Notes under the pieces: generated by a model
Seen by the model: only the letters and a program-made list of their open reading frames with translations
Told to the model about the DNA's origin: nothing
Databases searched by the model: none
Program-made: the position numbers and the translations under genes
From: Endozoicomonas sp. (ex Botrylloides leachii)
GTDB taxonomy: Bacteria; Pseudomonadota; Gammaproteobacteria; Pseudomonadales; Endozoicomonadaceae
Assembly: GCA_028728195.1 (NCBI GenBank)
Contig: JAQYUY010000060.1
Coordinates: 1 to 50,861 of the forward strand
Direction: 5' to 3'
DNA: 50,861 nucleotides
In this document: piece by piece, positions 23,605 through 34,253 of the stretch
How positions within the stretch are numbered: position 1 is the stretch's first letter
Layout: each line of letters starts with the position of its first letter

Positions 23605-24155
23605 CAGCGTTCCCCAGCTTGGTCACCTCAGCTGGCAGCAGGCCCTTTTGGGCCTGGCCTTCGAGGTTTAGAAGGCGGGCAGCCCTCTTTTTAATAACCG
23701 AATATTTTCGATGCGTTAAGACTTAAACATGAGTCTTTCCTGACAGGTTCACCAGAAGACCTGCCAGATGGGTGCGGTGTGATTGATTAATCAATCAACA
23801 CCATCCGACCGTGAATACCGTTCACAGGAACTTGACTTGGCTTATCCGATTTTATACCAGTCATCCTAGCCAAAATAAACGTACCTTTAATGTTAGGCGT
23901 TCTGGCTAAATTTACTGAAATAAAAAAGTTTTTCACGATAGTCAGCGCAGCCTGTAAAACATTTAGGTTAACCTTGCATTGCTTGTTCATTTTCAATGAT
24001 CCCGAGGAAATATATACAAACCTTCATACTTATTTAGCAACTGATCACCAGTATGTGCATCTGTAGCCTGTTTGATAAGAAGTCAGTCATTTTTATCATT
24101 AAGCCCCTATTTAAATCATCATTTCGAACACACAAGCTTAGCTATCCTTAACGAC

Positions 24156-24181
24156 CGGAAAAAAAGAAAGCCCCGAAGGGT
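24156..24181 (-). terminator. Possible second attenuator in the rplL-rpoB spacer
   Basis: Minus strand CACCCTTCGGGGCTTTCTTTTTTTCC: short CCC-TTCG-GGG stem then T-rich tract. Confidence 0.4.
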
Positions 24182-24336
24182 GATGGTTTCCTGAACTGCT
24201 ACATTATAACTGAAAAGGAAACGCAAAAATTACCGTTGCATGGGCTTTAGCGCCTGAACAACAGAAAAAATAACGCCTATTGTAGGTTCTCAGAACGGGC
24301 CTGAAATACCAAAAAGCGATATAGCTAATACAACGG

Positions 24337-24369
24337 AAAAAAGGCCGGCACCTAAAAAAGGTGCCAGCC
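24337..24369 (-). terminator. Rho-independent terminator/attenuator after rplL
   Basis: Minus strand GGCTGGCACC-TTTTTTA-GGTGCCGGCC followed by TTTTTT. Confidence 0.85.
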
Positions 24370-24421
24370 ACCAGAGTCTATTATGCAACAAGCGCGATAT
24401 TATGCAAAGTTTCGTAAAAAA

Positions 24422-24796
24422 TTACTTAACTTCTACGGAAGCGCCAGCTTCTTCCAGTTGTTTTTTCAGCTCTTCAGCTTCGTCCTTGCTTACAGCTTCT
24501 TTAAGCGGAGCAGGAGCACTATCTACAACGCCTTTAGCATCTTTTAAGCCAAGACCAGTAGCCGCGCGAACAACTTTAATTACATTAACTTTTTTCTCGC
24601 CAGCTGAAAGCAGAATGACATCGAATTCAGTTTGTTCTTCAACGGGAGCTTCACCGGCAGCGGCAGCAGGGGCAGCAGCAACAGCGGCAGCCGCAGAAAC
24701 ACCGAACTTCTCTTCCATTGCTTCTACTAGTTCAACAACCTGCATAACGCTCATTTCAGCGATTGCATTTAGGATATCGTCTTTAGACAGAGCCAT
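24422..24796 (-). CDS. rplL: 50S ribosomal protein L7/L12
   Basis: [15 protein letters not shown]...[10 protein letters not shown]...[15 protein letters not shown]. Confidence 0.99.
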   Translation of the reverse strand: MALSKDDILNAIAEMSVMQVVELVEAMEEKFGVSAAAAVAAAPAAAAGEAPVEEQTEFDVILLSAGEKKVNVIKVVRAATGLGLKDAKGVVDSAPAPLKEAVSKDEAEELKKQLEEAGASVEVK

Positions 24797-24864
24797 TTTT
24801 AAGTCCCCAAAAAAAATCGTGTTTGGATTAACCAGAATCTTGTGAATGAAAAGAAACTCAGCAA

Positions 24865-25395
24865 TTAAGCTGCATTTTCCTTTTCTTTTGCAACAGCTGC
24901 CATGACACGGGTAACAGAAGCAGGAACTTCATTCAGCGTTCTTGCTAGCTTGGTTACCGGAGCAATCATGACGCTCATCAGCATTGCGCGAGCTTGGTCA
25001 AGTGTTGGCATCTTGGCTAGAACATCAAGCTGTTCTGCACCTAGAACTTGCCCACTGATGGACAGAGCCTTCACTTCCAGTTCTTTGTTCTCTTTAGCGA
25101 AGTCTTTCATCAAACGCGCAGCCGCGCCTGGATCTTCCTGAGAGAAGGCAAGAACACTGGGACCTACCAAGGAATCCTGTAAGCACTGAAACTCAGTGCC
25201 ATCTACTGCCCGCTTGGCGAGAGTGTTACGTACTACCTTCAGGTATACGCCACCATCACGCGCTTGCTTGCGTAGAGAGGTCATTTGACCCACAGTGAGT
25301 CCACGGTAATCCGCGATAACAGCCGAGAGCGCGCTTTGAGCAGCCTCGTTGACCTCGGCGACTATCGCCTTCTTGTCTTCGAGTCCTAACGCCAT
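24865..25395 (-). CDS. rplJ: 50S ribosomal protein L10
   Basis: [36 protein letters not shown]. Confidence 0.98.
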   Translation of the reverse strand: MALGLEDKKAIVAEVNEAAQSALSAVIADYRGLTVGQMTSLRKQARDGGVYLKVVRNTLAKRAVDGTEFQCLQDSLVGPSVLAFSQEDPGAAARLMKDFAKENKELEVKALSISGQVLGAEQLDVLAKMPTLDQARAMLMSVMIAPVTKLARTLNEVPASVTRVMAAVAKEKENAA

Positions 25396-25439
25396 TGGCT
25401 TTACTCCAAATTTATTAAATTACCCCCAGATCCAAGGTT

Positions 25440-25620
25440 GAAATCAAGCCTATATAATAGGCTACTTATACCCTATGGCTTATTCTGGGTGCTCATAATA
25501 CGGTGAAGGGTCAGCTCTGAAAGCAGCAGCTTTCAATTACCTAGCTCACCGTCTACGCAGGAAATTAAGCAAAACACTTACAAACATGCCTTACACCTGC
25601 GGTCTTTGACAGTCTCTGAA
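25440..25620 (-). ncRNA. Likely ribosomal protein L10 leader (autoregulatory); boundaries approximate
   Basis: 288-nt rplA-rplJ spacer; minus strand TTTCCTGCGTAGACGGTGAGC...TTCACCGTATTATGAGCACCC resembles gammaproteobacterial L10 leaders. Confidence 0.6.
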
Positions 25621-25683
25621 TATCAGAGACCCCAAAGTTCTGTTGACGGCAGGAAAAATTCTGCAGTCTCTTAAGTGGATGTA

Positions 25684-26379
25684 TTAAATATCCAAAGAGG
25701 ATATATCAACGGTAATACCCGGCCCCATAGTAGAAGATAGGGTTACTTTTTTCATGTAAACCCCCTTACTAGAAGAAGGTTTTAATTTCTTAAAATCAGC
25801 CATTAGGGCTTCAGCATTTTGCTTTAGCGCATTTGCATCGAAGTCGATCTTACCAATGCCGGCGTGGATAATGCCATTTTTGTCCGTGCGAAAGCGAACC
25901 TGACCTGCTTTGGCATTTTTTACGGCGTCTCCAATATTAGGCGTCACCGTACCAACTTTTGGATTAGGCATTAGGCCGCGAGGGCCAAGAATCTGACCGA
26001 GCTGACCAACTACACGCATTGCATCAGGTGATGCAATAACAACGTCAAAATCCAACTGTCCAGCTTTCACCTGTTCAGCTAAATCATCCATACCAACGAT
26101 GTCAGCACCAGCTGCTTTGGCAGATTCTACATTATTGCCTTGAGTAAATACGGCAACACGAACGTTTTTACCTGTACCATTAGGCAGCACCGTGGAGCCA
26201 CGCACAACCTGGTCAGATTTACGAGGATCAACGCCTAAATTAACAGCGATCTCAATCGTTTCTTTAAATTTAACGCTGGAGATTTTCTTCAGCAGATTCG
26301 CTGCATCTTCGAAAGAATAAGGCTTATTAACCTCTACTTTTTCAGTAATCATTTTTGCGCGCTTGGATAACTTCGCCAT
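25684..26379 (-). CDS. rplA: 50S ribosomal protein L1
   Basis: [17 protein letters not shown] and full-length match. Confidence 0.99.
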   Translation of the reverse strand: MAKLSKRAKMITEKVEVNKPYSFEDAANLLKKISSVKFKETIEIAVNLGVDPRKSDQVVRGSTVLPNGTGKNVRVAVFTQGNNVESAKAAGADIVGMDDLAEQVKAGQLDFDVVIASPDAMRVVGQLGQILGPRGLMPNPKVGTVTPNIGDAVKNAKAGQVRFRTDKNGIIHAGIGKIDFDANALKQNAEALMADFKKLKPSSSKGVYMKKVTLSSTMGPGITVDISSLDI

Positions 26380-26380
26380 C

Positions 26381-26812
26381 TTACACTCCCTCCACGTTCA
26401 GACCTATGGAGCGGGCAGAACCAGCGATAGTCCGGATAGCAGCATCTTCATCTGCAGCTGTCAGGTCAGGCTCCTTAAGCTTGGCAATCTCAAGTAGTTG
26501 TTCGCGAGTTACAGTGCCTACTTTTTCAGTATTAGGGCGGCCAGAACCTTTTTTTAGCTTAAGCGTCTTCTTTAGCAGCACAGATGCTGGCGGCGTTTTA
26601 GTTTCAAAGGTAAAGCTACGATCGCTATAAACGGTAATAATTACAGGAATAGGCATTCCTGCATCCATGCCCTGAGTTTTGGCATTAAATGCTTTACAAA
26701 ATTCCATAATATTAACCCCATGCTGACCCAGTGCGGGTCCAACGGGTGGGGAAGGGTTTGCTTTGCCCGCAGGGACTTGGAGCTTAATATAAGCTTCTAC
26801 TTTCTTAGCCAT
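26381..26812 (-). CDS. rplK: 50S ribosomal protein L11
   Basis: [35 protein letters not shown]. Confidence 0.99.
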   Translation of the reverse strand: MAKKVEAYIKLQVPAGKANPSPPVGPALGQHGVNIMEFCKAFNAKTQGMDAGMPIPVIITVYSDRSFTFETKTPPASVLLKKTLKLKKGSGRPNTEKVGTVTREQLLEIAKLKEPDLTAADEDAAIRTIAGSARSIGLNVEGV

Positions 26813-26883
26813 TGATGCTACCTTTTATTGGGTTAACGCTTATGCAGCAAGCTGCTTCAGCTCCCCATATTCATACAACAGAC

Positions 26884-26916
26884 AAAAACCCTAAGCCACT
26901 GAGGTGGTTTAGGGTT
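26884..26916 (-). terminator. Stem-loop with T tract between nusG and rplK
   Basis: aaccctaagccac-tga-ggtggtttagggtt; minus strand followed by TTTTTG. Confidence 0.7.
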
Positions 26917-26940
26917 GTGTAAAGTTGATCTTAGTGGTCG

Positions 26941-27474
26941 CTATGCCTTTTCCACCTGACCAAAATCAAGCTCAACCGGCGTAGAGCGGCCAAAGATCAT
27001 AACAGCCACATGTAGGCGACTTTTTTCATAATTGACTAACTCAACGACGCCGTTAAAGTCGGCAAAAGGACCCTCGGTGACACGCACCATCTCGCCCGGC
27101 TCAAACAAGGTTTTTGGCCGAGGTTTATCAACCCCTTCATGAACACGCTGAAGAATAGCGTCTGCCTCTTTCTCTGTTATGGGGGCGGGTTTGTCAGCTG
27201 AGCCACCAATAAAGCCCATAACTCGTGGCGTATCTTTAATAAGGTGCCAACTATCATCATTCATTTCCATTTGTACTAATACGTAACCAGGAAAGAATTT
27301 TCTCTCACTTTTTCGCTTTTGACCGTTCTTGATTTCAACTACTTCTTCCGTTGGCACAAGAATCTCACCAAAAAGCTCTTCCATACCATGCGTTGCAACA
27401 CGGTCTTTCAAAGAGCGCATTACTTGTTTTTCGTAACCGGAGTAGGCATGAATTACATACCAACGCTTTGCCAT
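26941..27474 (-). CDS. nusG: Transcription termination/antitermination factor NusG
   Basis: [16 protein letters not shown]..., [26 protein letters not shown]. Confidence 0.99.
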   Translation of the reverse strand: MAKRWYVIHAYSGYEKQVMRSLKDRVATHGMEELFGEILVPTEEVVEIKNGQKRKSERKFFPGYVLVQMEMNDDSWHLIKDTPRVMGFIGGSADKPAPITEKEADAILQRVHEGVDKPRPKTLFEPGEMVRVTEGPFADFNGVVELVNYEKSRLHVAVMIFGRSTPVELDFGQVEKA

Positions 27475-27483
27475 GTCCTGCTC

Positions 27484-27855
27484 CTATCCAATAAAACTGC
27501 TGACAATCCAGCCCAGCAGAGAATCAAGTGCCCATAAAATGAGCCCCATAATTAGAACAACTACAACAACGATCAGTGTAGTTTGAATGGTTTCTTGACG
27601 AGTTGGCCAAACAACTTTTCGAATTTCTGCTTTAGCTTCTTTAAGAAGCTCCCAGAACCCGCGTCCTTTAAGGGTCTGAAGTCCAATAAAGCTAGCGATA
27701 ATTGCAAGAGCTACTAGCCCTAACGCTCGGTAAAGAAGAGGTTCTGCAGAGAAATAATAATTTCCGTAGACACCCGCAGCTGTAATAATTGCAACCAAGG
27801 TCCACTTAAGGCCATCAAAACGACTCGGATTTACTACTTCTGATTTTCCACTCAT
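27484..27855 (-). CDS. secE: Preprotein translocase subunit SecE
   Basis: EAKAEIRKVVWPTRQETIQTTLIV motif; adjacent to nusG. Confidence 0.97.
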   Translation of the reverse strand: MSGKSEVVNPSRFDGLKWTLVAIITAAGVYGNYYFSAEPLLYRALGLVALAIIASFIGLQTLKGRGFWELLKEAKAEIRKVVWPTRQETIQTTLIVVVVVLIMGLILWALDSLLGWIVSSFIG

Positions 27856-27901
27856 CAGCTTGATTATCTCTATATACTAAGCAAAAGCCTGATACAGTAA
27901 A

Positions 27902-27977
27902 TGGCAGGCCAGGAGGGAATCGAACCCCCAACCCCCGGTTTTGGAGACCGGTGCTCTACCAGTTGAACTACTGGCCT
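27902..27977 (-). tRNA. tRNA-Trp (anticodon CCA), CCA encoded
   Basis: Minus strand AGGCCAGTAGTTCAACTGGTAGAGCACCGGTCTCCAAAACCGGGGGTTGGGGGTTCGATTCCCTCCTGGCCTGCCA. Confidence 0.97.
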
Positions 27978-28528
27978 GTATCGTTCAAAGCTAGAACAAG
28001 GGCTGGATAAAACCAGCCATTAACCAGCTTGAAATCTTATTAGCAGACTAAGAATATTTCAAGCTCTAAAAATTAGACAATTTGAAAAACCACCACGACT
28101 AAAAAACATAAGCCTAATTAGCTGGGCTACAGCCGGCCATGAAGTTTTATTAAGGACTGCTGAAAGCCATACGTTTAATAAAGCATCCAAGCACCTAAAA
28201 AGTCTTTATCGGACGCTATGATACTGCGTTATTTTGTCTTTACAAGGTTTTAATAGAAAAAACTGCATTATAGTAATCATATTTTGTATCTAGCCCAGCC
28301 GTGTAACACATGAATTATCAGAAAATAACTAATTAGTCCAATGCTCTGCGTTTATTTTATAAGAGAATTGGAAAGTTATTCAGCAGTTAACTCTTAGCCT
28401 GAAAAACTGTGCAGTTTAGTTTGCTTTTGGGTAAGCTTTTTAGCAGGTTTTTTTATTTGTGTACCTCGCTATTTAAAAATATCAAGTTTTTTGGTGCACT
28501 TGTCACTACGCTTTGATTGCGTAAAAGC

Positions 28529-30304
28529 TTAGTTATCTTGCTGATCTGAAGTCACTCTGAGCACTTCGTCAATAGTGGTCATACCTGTTGCTACTTTGCT
28601 GGTACCTGATAGTCTCAGTGTTTCCATACCTTGTTTAATGGCCTGTTGTCGAAGCTGTTCTGAACAGATATTTGCAGTTAACATAGCAGGTATTTTGCCA
28701 TTAAATGGCATTAATTCATAAATCCCAGTACGTCCTTTATAGCCGGTTCCGCGGCAGTTGTTGCATCCTGTAGCTGAGAATAACTGGTTTGGCATAACAA
28801 TTGGGAATGGTCTTACAAATCGTTGCCAGCGGTCACTATTAATGGTCGCCTGCTGTTTGCAATTAGCACACAATGTGCGTACTAAGCGCTGCGCTAACAC
28901 ACCTAGCATGCTGGATTTAATGAGATAAGGAGGGATGCCTAGTTCAACCATTCGAATAATTGCTGAGGGCGCGTCATTGGTATGCATTGTCGATAGCACT
29001 AAGTGTCCTGTTAATGCAGCTTGAATAGCCATTTCAGCTGTTTCTGAATCCCTGATCTCACCTACCATAATAATGTCTGGGTCTTGTCGTAATAACGCGC
29101 GCAAGCCATTGGCAAAATTAAGATCAATTGACGACTGAACCGGTGTTTGGTTAAAGCTCGGTTCGATCATTTCAATAGGATCTTCAAGCGTGCAGACATT
29201 TACCTTAGGTGTAGCCAGCAATTTCAGCGTTGAATAGAGTGTGATAGTTTTACCTGAACCGGTAGGTCCTGTTACTAGAACAATGCCATGCGGCTTCGCG
29301 GTCAATTTTCGCCAAACTGCTTCAGTATTACCAGAAAAACCGAGCTCAGATAGGCTTTTTACTAATACTTCAGTATCAAAAATACGCACGACTAACTTTT
29401 CGCCAAATGCTGTTGGCATGGTTGAAAGCCTTAGTTCTGTTTCATCACCTTCCGGGGTTTGGGTTTTCAACCGACCATCTTGTGGCTTGCGCTTTTCTGC
29501 CAGGTTCATTCTGCCCTGAATCTTTATTCGACTGATAACAGCCGCTGTCACTGCTTGAGGCAAATCATAAATTAAATGCAACACGCCATCTATTCTTAGG
29601 CGTAAGTGGCTGTATTCTCGACCTGGTTCAATATGAATATCACTGGCGCGCTGTTCAAATGCATACTTAAAGACCCAATCAACAATTTGAATAATATACT
29701 GGTCATTGGCATCGGGTAACTCGCTATTACCAAGCTCTAGCAACTGCTCAAAATTACTAACACCAAAGGTGTTATTTTGCTGGCTTCCTAATGCGCCTTC
29801 AACAGAATCTGACAGTTGATACAGCTCTTCTGTGTACCGACGAATATCTTCCGGATTGGCAATGACTCGTTTAATCGCTTTGCGGCTAATATGGCGGATA
29901 TTCTCTTCCCAGCTATTATCCCATGGCTGTGCAGATGCAATGACTACATGGTCAGTGTGAATTTCAACAGCCAAAATAGCATGTCTTTTAGCATAGCCAT
30001 GGGACATAAACTGAGTTACTTCTACCGTATTAATGTTTAATGGGTCAATAATATAAAAAGGAATGCCGGTTTTTTCCGCTAGCCAGCGTGACAATGTATC
30101 AATTCCAACGGACTGACTTGGGTCAGAGGCACAAGGTAATTTTAATGCAGCCAAATGCTCAAGAGGGTGTGTGCCTTCGCTGGGTAGCGTAAAACAGGCA
30201 TGATCCCTATCAGATGAGCGCAATAACTGACTATCAATTAAGTCATTCACTAGGGTTGCTAGATCAGGTTCTTTCAAATAACGGCTATTATCAGATAATA
30301 TCAT
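28529..30304 (-). CDS. PilB/GspE-family type II/IV secretion ATPase
   Basis: Walker A GPTGSGKTITLYS, LRALLRQDPDIIMVGEIRDSETAEMA, Cys-rich CANCKQ...CNNCRGTGYKGRTGIYE. Confidence 0.93.
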   Translation of the reverse strand: MILSDNSRYLKEPDLATLVNDLIDSQLLRSSDRDHACFTLPSEGTHPLEHLAALKLPCASDPSQSVGIDTLSRWLAEKTGIPFYIIDPLNINTVEVTQFMSHGYAKRHAILAVEIHTDHVVIASAQPWDNSWEENIRHISRKAIKRVIANPEDIRRYTEELYQLSDSVEGALGSQQNNTFGVSNFEQLLELGNSELPDANDQYIIQIVDWVFKYAFEQRASDIHIEPGREYSHLRLRIDGVLHLIYDLPQAVTAAVISRIKIQGRMNLAEKRKPQDGRLKTQTPEGDETELRLSTMPTAFGEKLVVRIFDTEVLVKSLSELGFSGNTEAVWRKLTAKPHGIVLVTGPTGSGKTITLYSTLKLLATPKVNVCTLEDPIEMIEPSFNQTPVQSSIDLNFANGLRALLRQDPDIIMVGEIRDSETAEMAIQAALTGHLVLSTMHTNDAPSAIIRMVELGIPPYLIKSSMLGVLAQRLVRTLCANCKQQATINSDRWQRFVRPFPIVMPNQLFSATGCNNCRGTGYKGRTGIYELMPFNGKIPAMLTANICSEQLRQQAIKQGMETLRLSGTSKVATGMTTIDEVLRVTSDQQDN

Positions 30305-30692
30305 GTACTCTCCTTGTAATAAGCCCCCTTGAAAATAGGGCGTAAGTGCAATGCATTAAAAACAGGTGATTTTTTATCGCTTGCTGTTTTATAATCCCCA
30401 GCATGGTAAATTCATGGCGTTTGCTCATTAAGCCATTACGAAGAAGTTATCTATCTATTAGTTAAGCAACTCAGCGCCTCTTTCTGCTCCATTTTTTTCA
30501 AATGGCATTAAATCGACAACCATTGGAAAGCGTTCTGTGACATGATTCATTCATGTATACATAATAAACAGACATCTGGCTCCCTGCTGTCTCAGCAAGG
30601 CAAGGGGAATTATTAATGATTATTTATCTATGAGAGTAGATAATACGCCTTATTAATCTATAATCTGCCGAGCAGTAAAACGGATTGTTCTC

Positions 30693-31367
30693 ATGCCCAA
30701 CATACTCTCCAGTGTATTTGCCCGCTCACCTATCGGTCCAATACAAAAGCACATCCGCACAGCTCATCGTTGTGCGGAGCAGCTTGAGCCTTTTTTTGAA
30801 GCCACATTTTCTGATGACTGGGAAAAAGCGCTAACAATTCATGAAAAGATAATTGAGTTGGAAAATAAAGCGGACAAGATCAAAAAAAGTATCCGGCTTT
30901 CCCTGCCCAAAAGTCTTTTTTTACCTGTGCCTCGTACGGATCTTCTTGAAATTATTACGGTGCAGGACAAAGTTGCTAATCGTACCAAAGATATTGCAGG
31001 CATTGTCATTGGGCGTAGAATGCAAGTGCCTGATGAATTACACGCCACTTTTCTTGAATACGTGCGGCGGTCTATTGCCACATCAGCTCAAGCTTTGAAA
31101 GCGATGAGTGAACTAGATGAGCTATTAGAAACTGGTTTTAAAGGCCGAGAGGTGGATTTTGTTGAGCGACTTATTGAAGAGCTAGACCGTATAGAGAGCG
31201 ACACTGATGCATTGCAAATACAAGTCAGGCGCACTCTCTTTCGTTTGGAGCAAGCGCTACCGCCGGTAGATGTTGTTTTTTTATACAAAACCATCGACTG
31301 GGTTGGTGATCTTGCTGATCGAGCTTCCCGTGTTGGTAGTCATTTGCAGCTCTTGCTTGCCCGTTAA
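30693..31367 (+). CDS. DUF47 (TIGR00153) PhoU-like Pit accessory protein
   Basis: SPIGPIQKHIRTAHRCAEQLEPFFEA and adjacency to pit. Confidence 0.9.
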   Translation: MPNILSSVFARSPIGPIQKHIRTAHRCAEQLEPFFEATFSDDWEKALTIHEKIIELENKADKIKKSIRLSLPKSLFLPVPRTDLLEIITVQDKVANRTKDIAGIVIGRRMQVPDELHATFLEYVRRSIATSAQALKAMSELDELLETGFKGREVDFVERLIEELDRIESDTDALQIQVRRTLFRLEQALPPVDVVFLYKTIDWVGDLADRASRVGSHLQLLLAR

Positions 31368-31385
31368 TTTTTGAGATTTTGATTC

Positions 31386-32657
31386 ATGAGTATTCTCGCT
31401 GAGCATGGAACAACACTGCTGGCCTTAGCCTGCATTTTTGGATTTTTTATGGCTTGGGGCGTTGGCGCTAATGATGTTGCTAACGCTATGGGCACATCTG
31501 TCGGCTCCAAAGTGCTTACTATTAAGCAAGCTATTATCATTGCTATTATTTTTGAGTTTGCCGGTGCATACCTTGCAGGAGGTTCCGTTACAGAAACAAT
31601 TAGAAAGGGCATTATTGACCCCAATATGTCAGAGCTTGTAGCTTCTCCTGAGCTGCTTGTTTATGGTATGTTAGCAGCGTTACTAGCTGCGGGCTTCTGG
31701 CTGTTAATAGCGACTCATTATGGCTGGCCCGTCTCAACAACACACTCTATTGTAGGCGCTATTGTTGGCTTTGCTGCGGTGGCTATATCTCCCGATGCGG
31801 TTAATTGGCTAAAAGTCGCTTCTATTGCTGCCAGCTGGATCATTTCTCCTGTTGTGTCAGGCATCCTTGCTTTTCTAGTTTTTACTAGTGTCCAAAAACT
31901 AATTCTTAATACAGAAACTCCTTTTGTAAATGCAAAAAAGTACGTTCCTTACTATATGCTGATTGTTGGCTTTGTTATCTCTATGGTAACGCTAACCAAG
32001 GGGCTAAAACATATCGGTCTACCCCTTACTGATATGGATAGCGTCCTGCTTGCTTTGTTGATTGGTAGCATTTTAATGCTGATTGCCAAATATGCGCTAT
32101 CTAAAGTGGTTGAGGATGTTAATGCGGATAAAAAGTTCTACTTTTCTAGTGTAGAAAAAGTTTTTGGCGTGATGATGATTTTCACTGCTTGCGCCATGGC
32201 CTTTGCTCATGGCTCTAACGATGTAGCCAATGCAGTTGGTCCCTTGGCAGCAATTAATAGCATTATTGTTACAGGTGGCAAAATAACTGGACAAACAGCT
32301 ATGCCGTCTTGGATTCTTCTATTGGGAGCGGTAGGGATCGTTATTGGGCTAGCTACCTATGGTTATAAAGTAATAGCAACGATTGGTACCCACATCACCG
32401 AACTTACTCCTAGCCGAGGCTTTGCCGCCGAACTTTCTGCCTCCTCAACCGTTGTTATAGCTTCTGGTACAGGATTACCTATTTCCACTACTCATACATT
32501 GGTGGGTGCTGTGCTAGGTGTAGGCATGGCAAGAGGGATTGGTGCTCTCGATATGAAAGTTATTAGCAAGATCTTTATGTCTTGGTTAATTACTCTTCCA
32601 GCGGGTGCAATATTTGCGATTGTATTTTTTAACATCCTGAAGGCTGTTTTTGGTTAA
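31386..32657 (+). CDS. pitA: Inorganic phosphate transporter, Pit family
   Basis: GANDVANAMGTSVGS and HGSNDVANAVGPLAA signature repeats. Confidence 0.93.
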   Translation: MSILAEHGTTLLALACIFGFFMAWGVGANDVANAMGTSVGSKVLTIKQAIIIAIIFEFAGAYLAGGSVTETIRKGIIDPNMSELVASPELLVYGMLAALLAAGFWLLIATHYGWPVSTTHSIVGAIVGFAAVAISPDAVNWLKVASIAASWIISPVVSGILAFLVFTSVQKLILNTETPFVNAKKYVPYYMLIVGFVISMVTLTKGLKHIGLPLTDMDSVLLALLIGSILMLIAKYALSKVVEDVNADKKFYFSSVEKVFGVMMIFTACAMAFAHGSNDVANAVGPLAAINSIIVTGGKITGQTAMPSWILLLGAVGIVIGLATYGYKVIATIGTHITELTPSRGFAAELSASSTVVIASGTGLPISTTHTLVGAVLGVGMARGIGALDMKVISKIFMSWLITLPAGAIFAIVFFNILKAVFG

Positions 32658-32706
32658 CCGTATTTAGAATATTGAGCCTTATTTACCACAGCTTAATGCC
32701 TATTGT

Positions 32707-32766
32707 CTTCTAAGGCGCCACCTTGTGTCTGTTTTCATTATGTTGATAACTCGTGGCGCTTAGAAG
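32707..32766. repeat. Long inverted repeat (14-bp arms, one bulge) between convergent pitA and cytochrome c4
   Basis: cttctaaggcgccac / gtggcgcttagaag with 31-nt loop. Confidence 0.7.
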
Positions 32767-32786
32767 TTTAAATAGGCATATCGTTG

Positions 32787-33401
32787 CTAAAATTGACTGC
32801 CTAAGCCTTGAATGTAATGTGAGACCGCCTCAACTTCTTGATTAGATAACTTTTCAGCGATGGTTCTCATCATTTGCGCATCTCCATCATTAGTTCGCTC
32901 GCCTTCTCTAAAATCACGAAGTTGCTTAGCGGTATAAGCTGCCTGCTGACCTCTTAGGCTGGGATAGCCTGCTAGTGCATTGCCTTGCCCCATAGGTGAA
33001 TGGCAAGCAGCACAACCTGGAATATTTTTTTTGCCATTACCCGCTCGATAAATTTCCTCACCCAGAGAGAGATACTTTTCTTCAGTTACCCCTGAAGGTG
33101 CTGATTGGCTGGCATAAAAAGCCGCGATGTCGTTAATATCTTGTTGTGAAAGGTTGCTTACAAAAGGTGTCATCTCAGGAACAACTCTTACTCCATCCTT
33201 GATATCCATAATTTGCTTGGCCAAATAACGTTCTCCTTGGCCAGAAAGATGAGGATAATTAGGTGCCAAACTAATGCCTGTGGAGCCATGACATGCAGCG
33301 CAGGTAGATGCCTTTGCTTTTCCCGCTATAGGATCACCCTTTGCAAAGGTATATTCCGTTATTCCTATTGACATGATCAATCCGAAAATGATTTTTTTCA
33401 T
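32787..33401 (-). CDS. Dihaem cytochrome c4
   Basis: Two CXXCH motifs ([20 protein letters not shown]) with signal peptide; start moved to MKKIIFG. Confidence 0.93.
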   Translation of the reverse strand: MKKIIFGLIMSIGITEYTFAKGDPIAGKAKASTCAACHGSTGISLAPNYPHLSGQGERYLAKQIMDIKDGVRVVPEMTPFVSNLSQQDINDIAAFYASQSAPSGVTEEKYLSLGEEIYRAGNGKKNIPGCAACHSPMGQGNALAGYPSLRGQQAAYTAKQLRDFREGERTNDGDAQMMRTIAEKLSNQEVEAVSHYIQGLGSQF

Positions 33402-33552
33402 TATTTGCCCCAGCTGCGGCACCAGCCTAGAATGGCTGTTACTTGATAATTTTTTAGCAAGTATTAAGTATGCTCCTTCATTTCTGAAAGTATATAATAG
33501 GAAGCTATTATTATTCTATCGCCACTCACTGCTTTTAAAGCTGACCCAGTTA

Positions 33553-34182
33553 ATGATTAAATCGAAAAAAACCCCGAATTATCGAAAGGCAAGCTTTTTA
33601 AAAAGCGCTGCACAGCTTAGTCAATGCCCTCCTGATAAAGGGCTAGAAGTTGCCTTTGCAGGAAGATCTAACGCAGGTAAATCCAGTGCATTAAACACTC
33701 TGACAGGCTGTAATAAATTAGCTCGCACCAGTAAGACTCCTGGCCGCACACAGCTAATTAACTTTTTTTCTATCGAAGAAGGTATCTGTCTTGTTGACCT
33801 GCCAGGTTATGGCTATGCAAAAGTGCCAGAGGCAATGAAAAAAGCATGGCAATATCATTTAAATAACTATCTGACGCACCGGAAGTCGCTAGTAGGGTTA
33901 GTTTTATTGATGGACATTCGCCACCCAATGAAAGCATTTGATCTGATGATGCTAGAATGGAGCACTGAGTCAAACTTACCGCTGCATATATTACTTACTA
34001 AAGCGGATAAGATGAAGTATGGGGCTGCAACGCAGATACTTAACCAGCTAAAAAATCAACTGAAAGACCTGCCTATGATCAGTGTTCAGTTATTCTCGTC
34101 ATTAAAAAATACGGGGGTTGATACATTGGCTCAAAAGCTTGATCAATGGTTGCTTTCTGAAGAAGTAGAAGGCTCAGAATGA
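33553..34182 (+). CDS. engB: Ribosome biogenesis GTPase EngB/YsxC (YihA)
   Basis: [45 protein letters not shown]; start moved to the ATG at 33553. Confidence 0.97.
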   Translation: MIKSKKTPNYRKASFLKSAAQLSQCPPDKGLEVAFAGRSNAGKSSALNTLTGCNKLARTSKTPGRTQLINFFSIEEGICLVDLPGYGYAKVPEAMKKAWQYHLNNYLTHRKSLVGLVLLMDIRHPMKAFDLMMLEWSTESNLPLHILLTKADKMKYGAATQILNQLKNQLKDLPMISVQLFSSLKNTGVDTLAQKLDQWLLSEEVEGSE

Positions 34183-34221
34183 GAAGATATTACCCAGAGA
34201 TAATTTTTTTTAAAAAAAAAT

Positions 34222-34248
34222 GAACTTTTCTAAAATCTATGTGTCAGA
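34222..34248 (+). promoter_or_regulatory. Sigma-E/AlgU-type promoter candidate GAACTT-N16-TCAGA
   Basis: Direct match to GAACTT with 16-nt spacer to TCAGA, upstream of the sRNA candidate. Confidence 0.5.
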
Positions 34249-34253
34249 TGTAA

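Noticed and set aside
23787-23996. 69-aa ORF in the rplL-rpoB spacer
   Set aside because: No Shine-Dalgarno, no recognisable domain; more likely chance in a leader region
24402-24845. 147-aa plus-strand ORF opposite rplL
   Set aside because: Antisense shadow of rplL (Ala-rich codons); likewise the other ORFs antisense to rpoB, rpoC, rplJ and rplK
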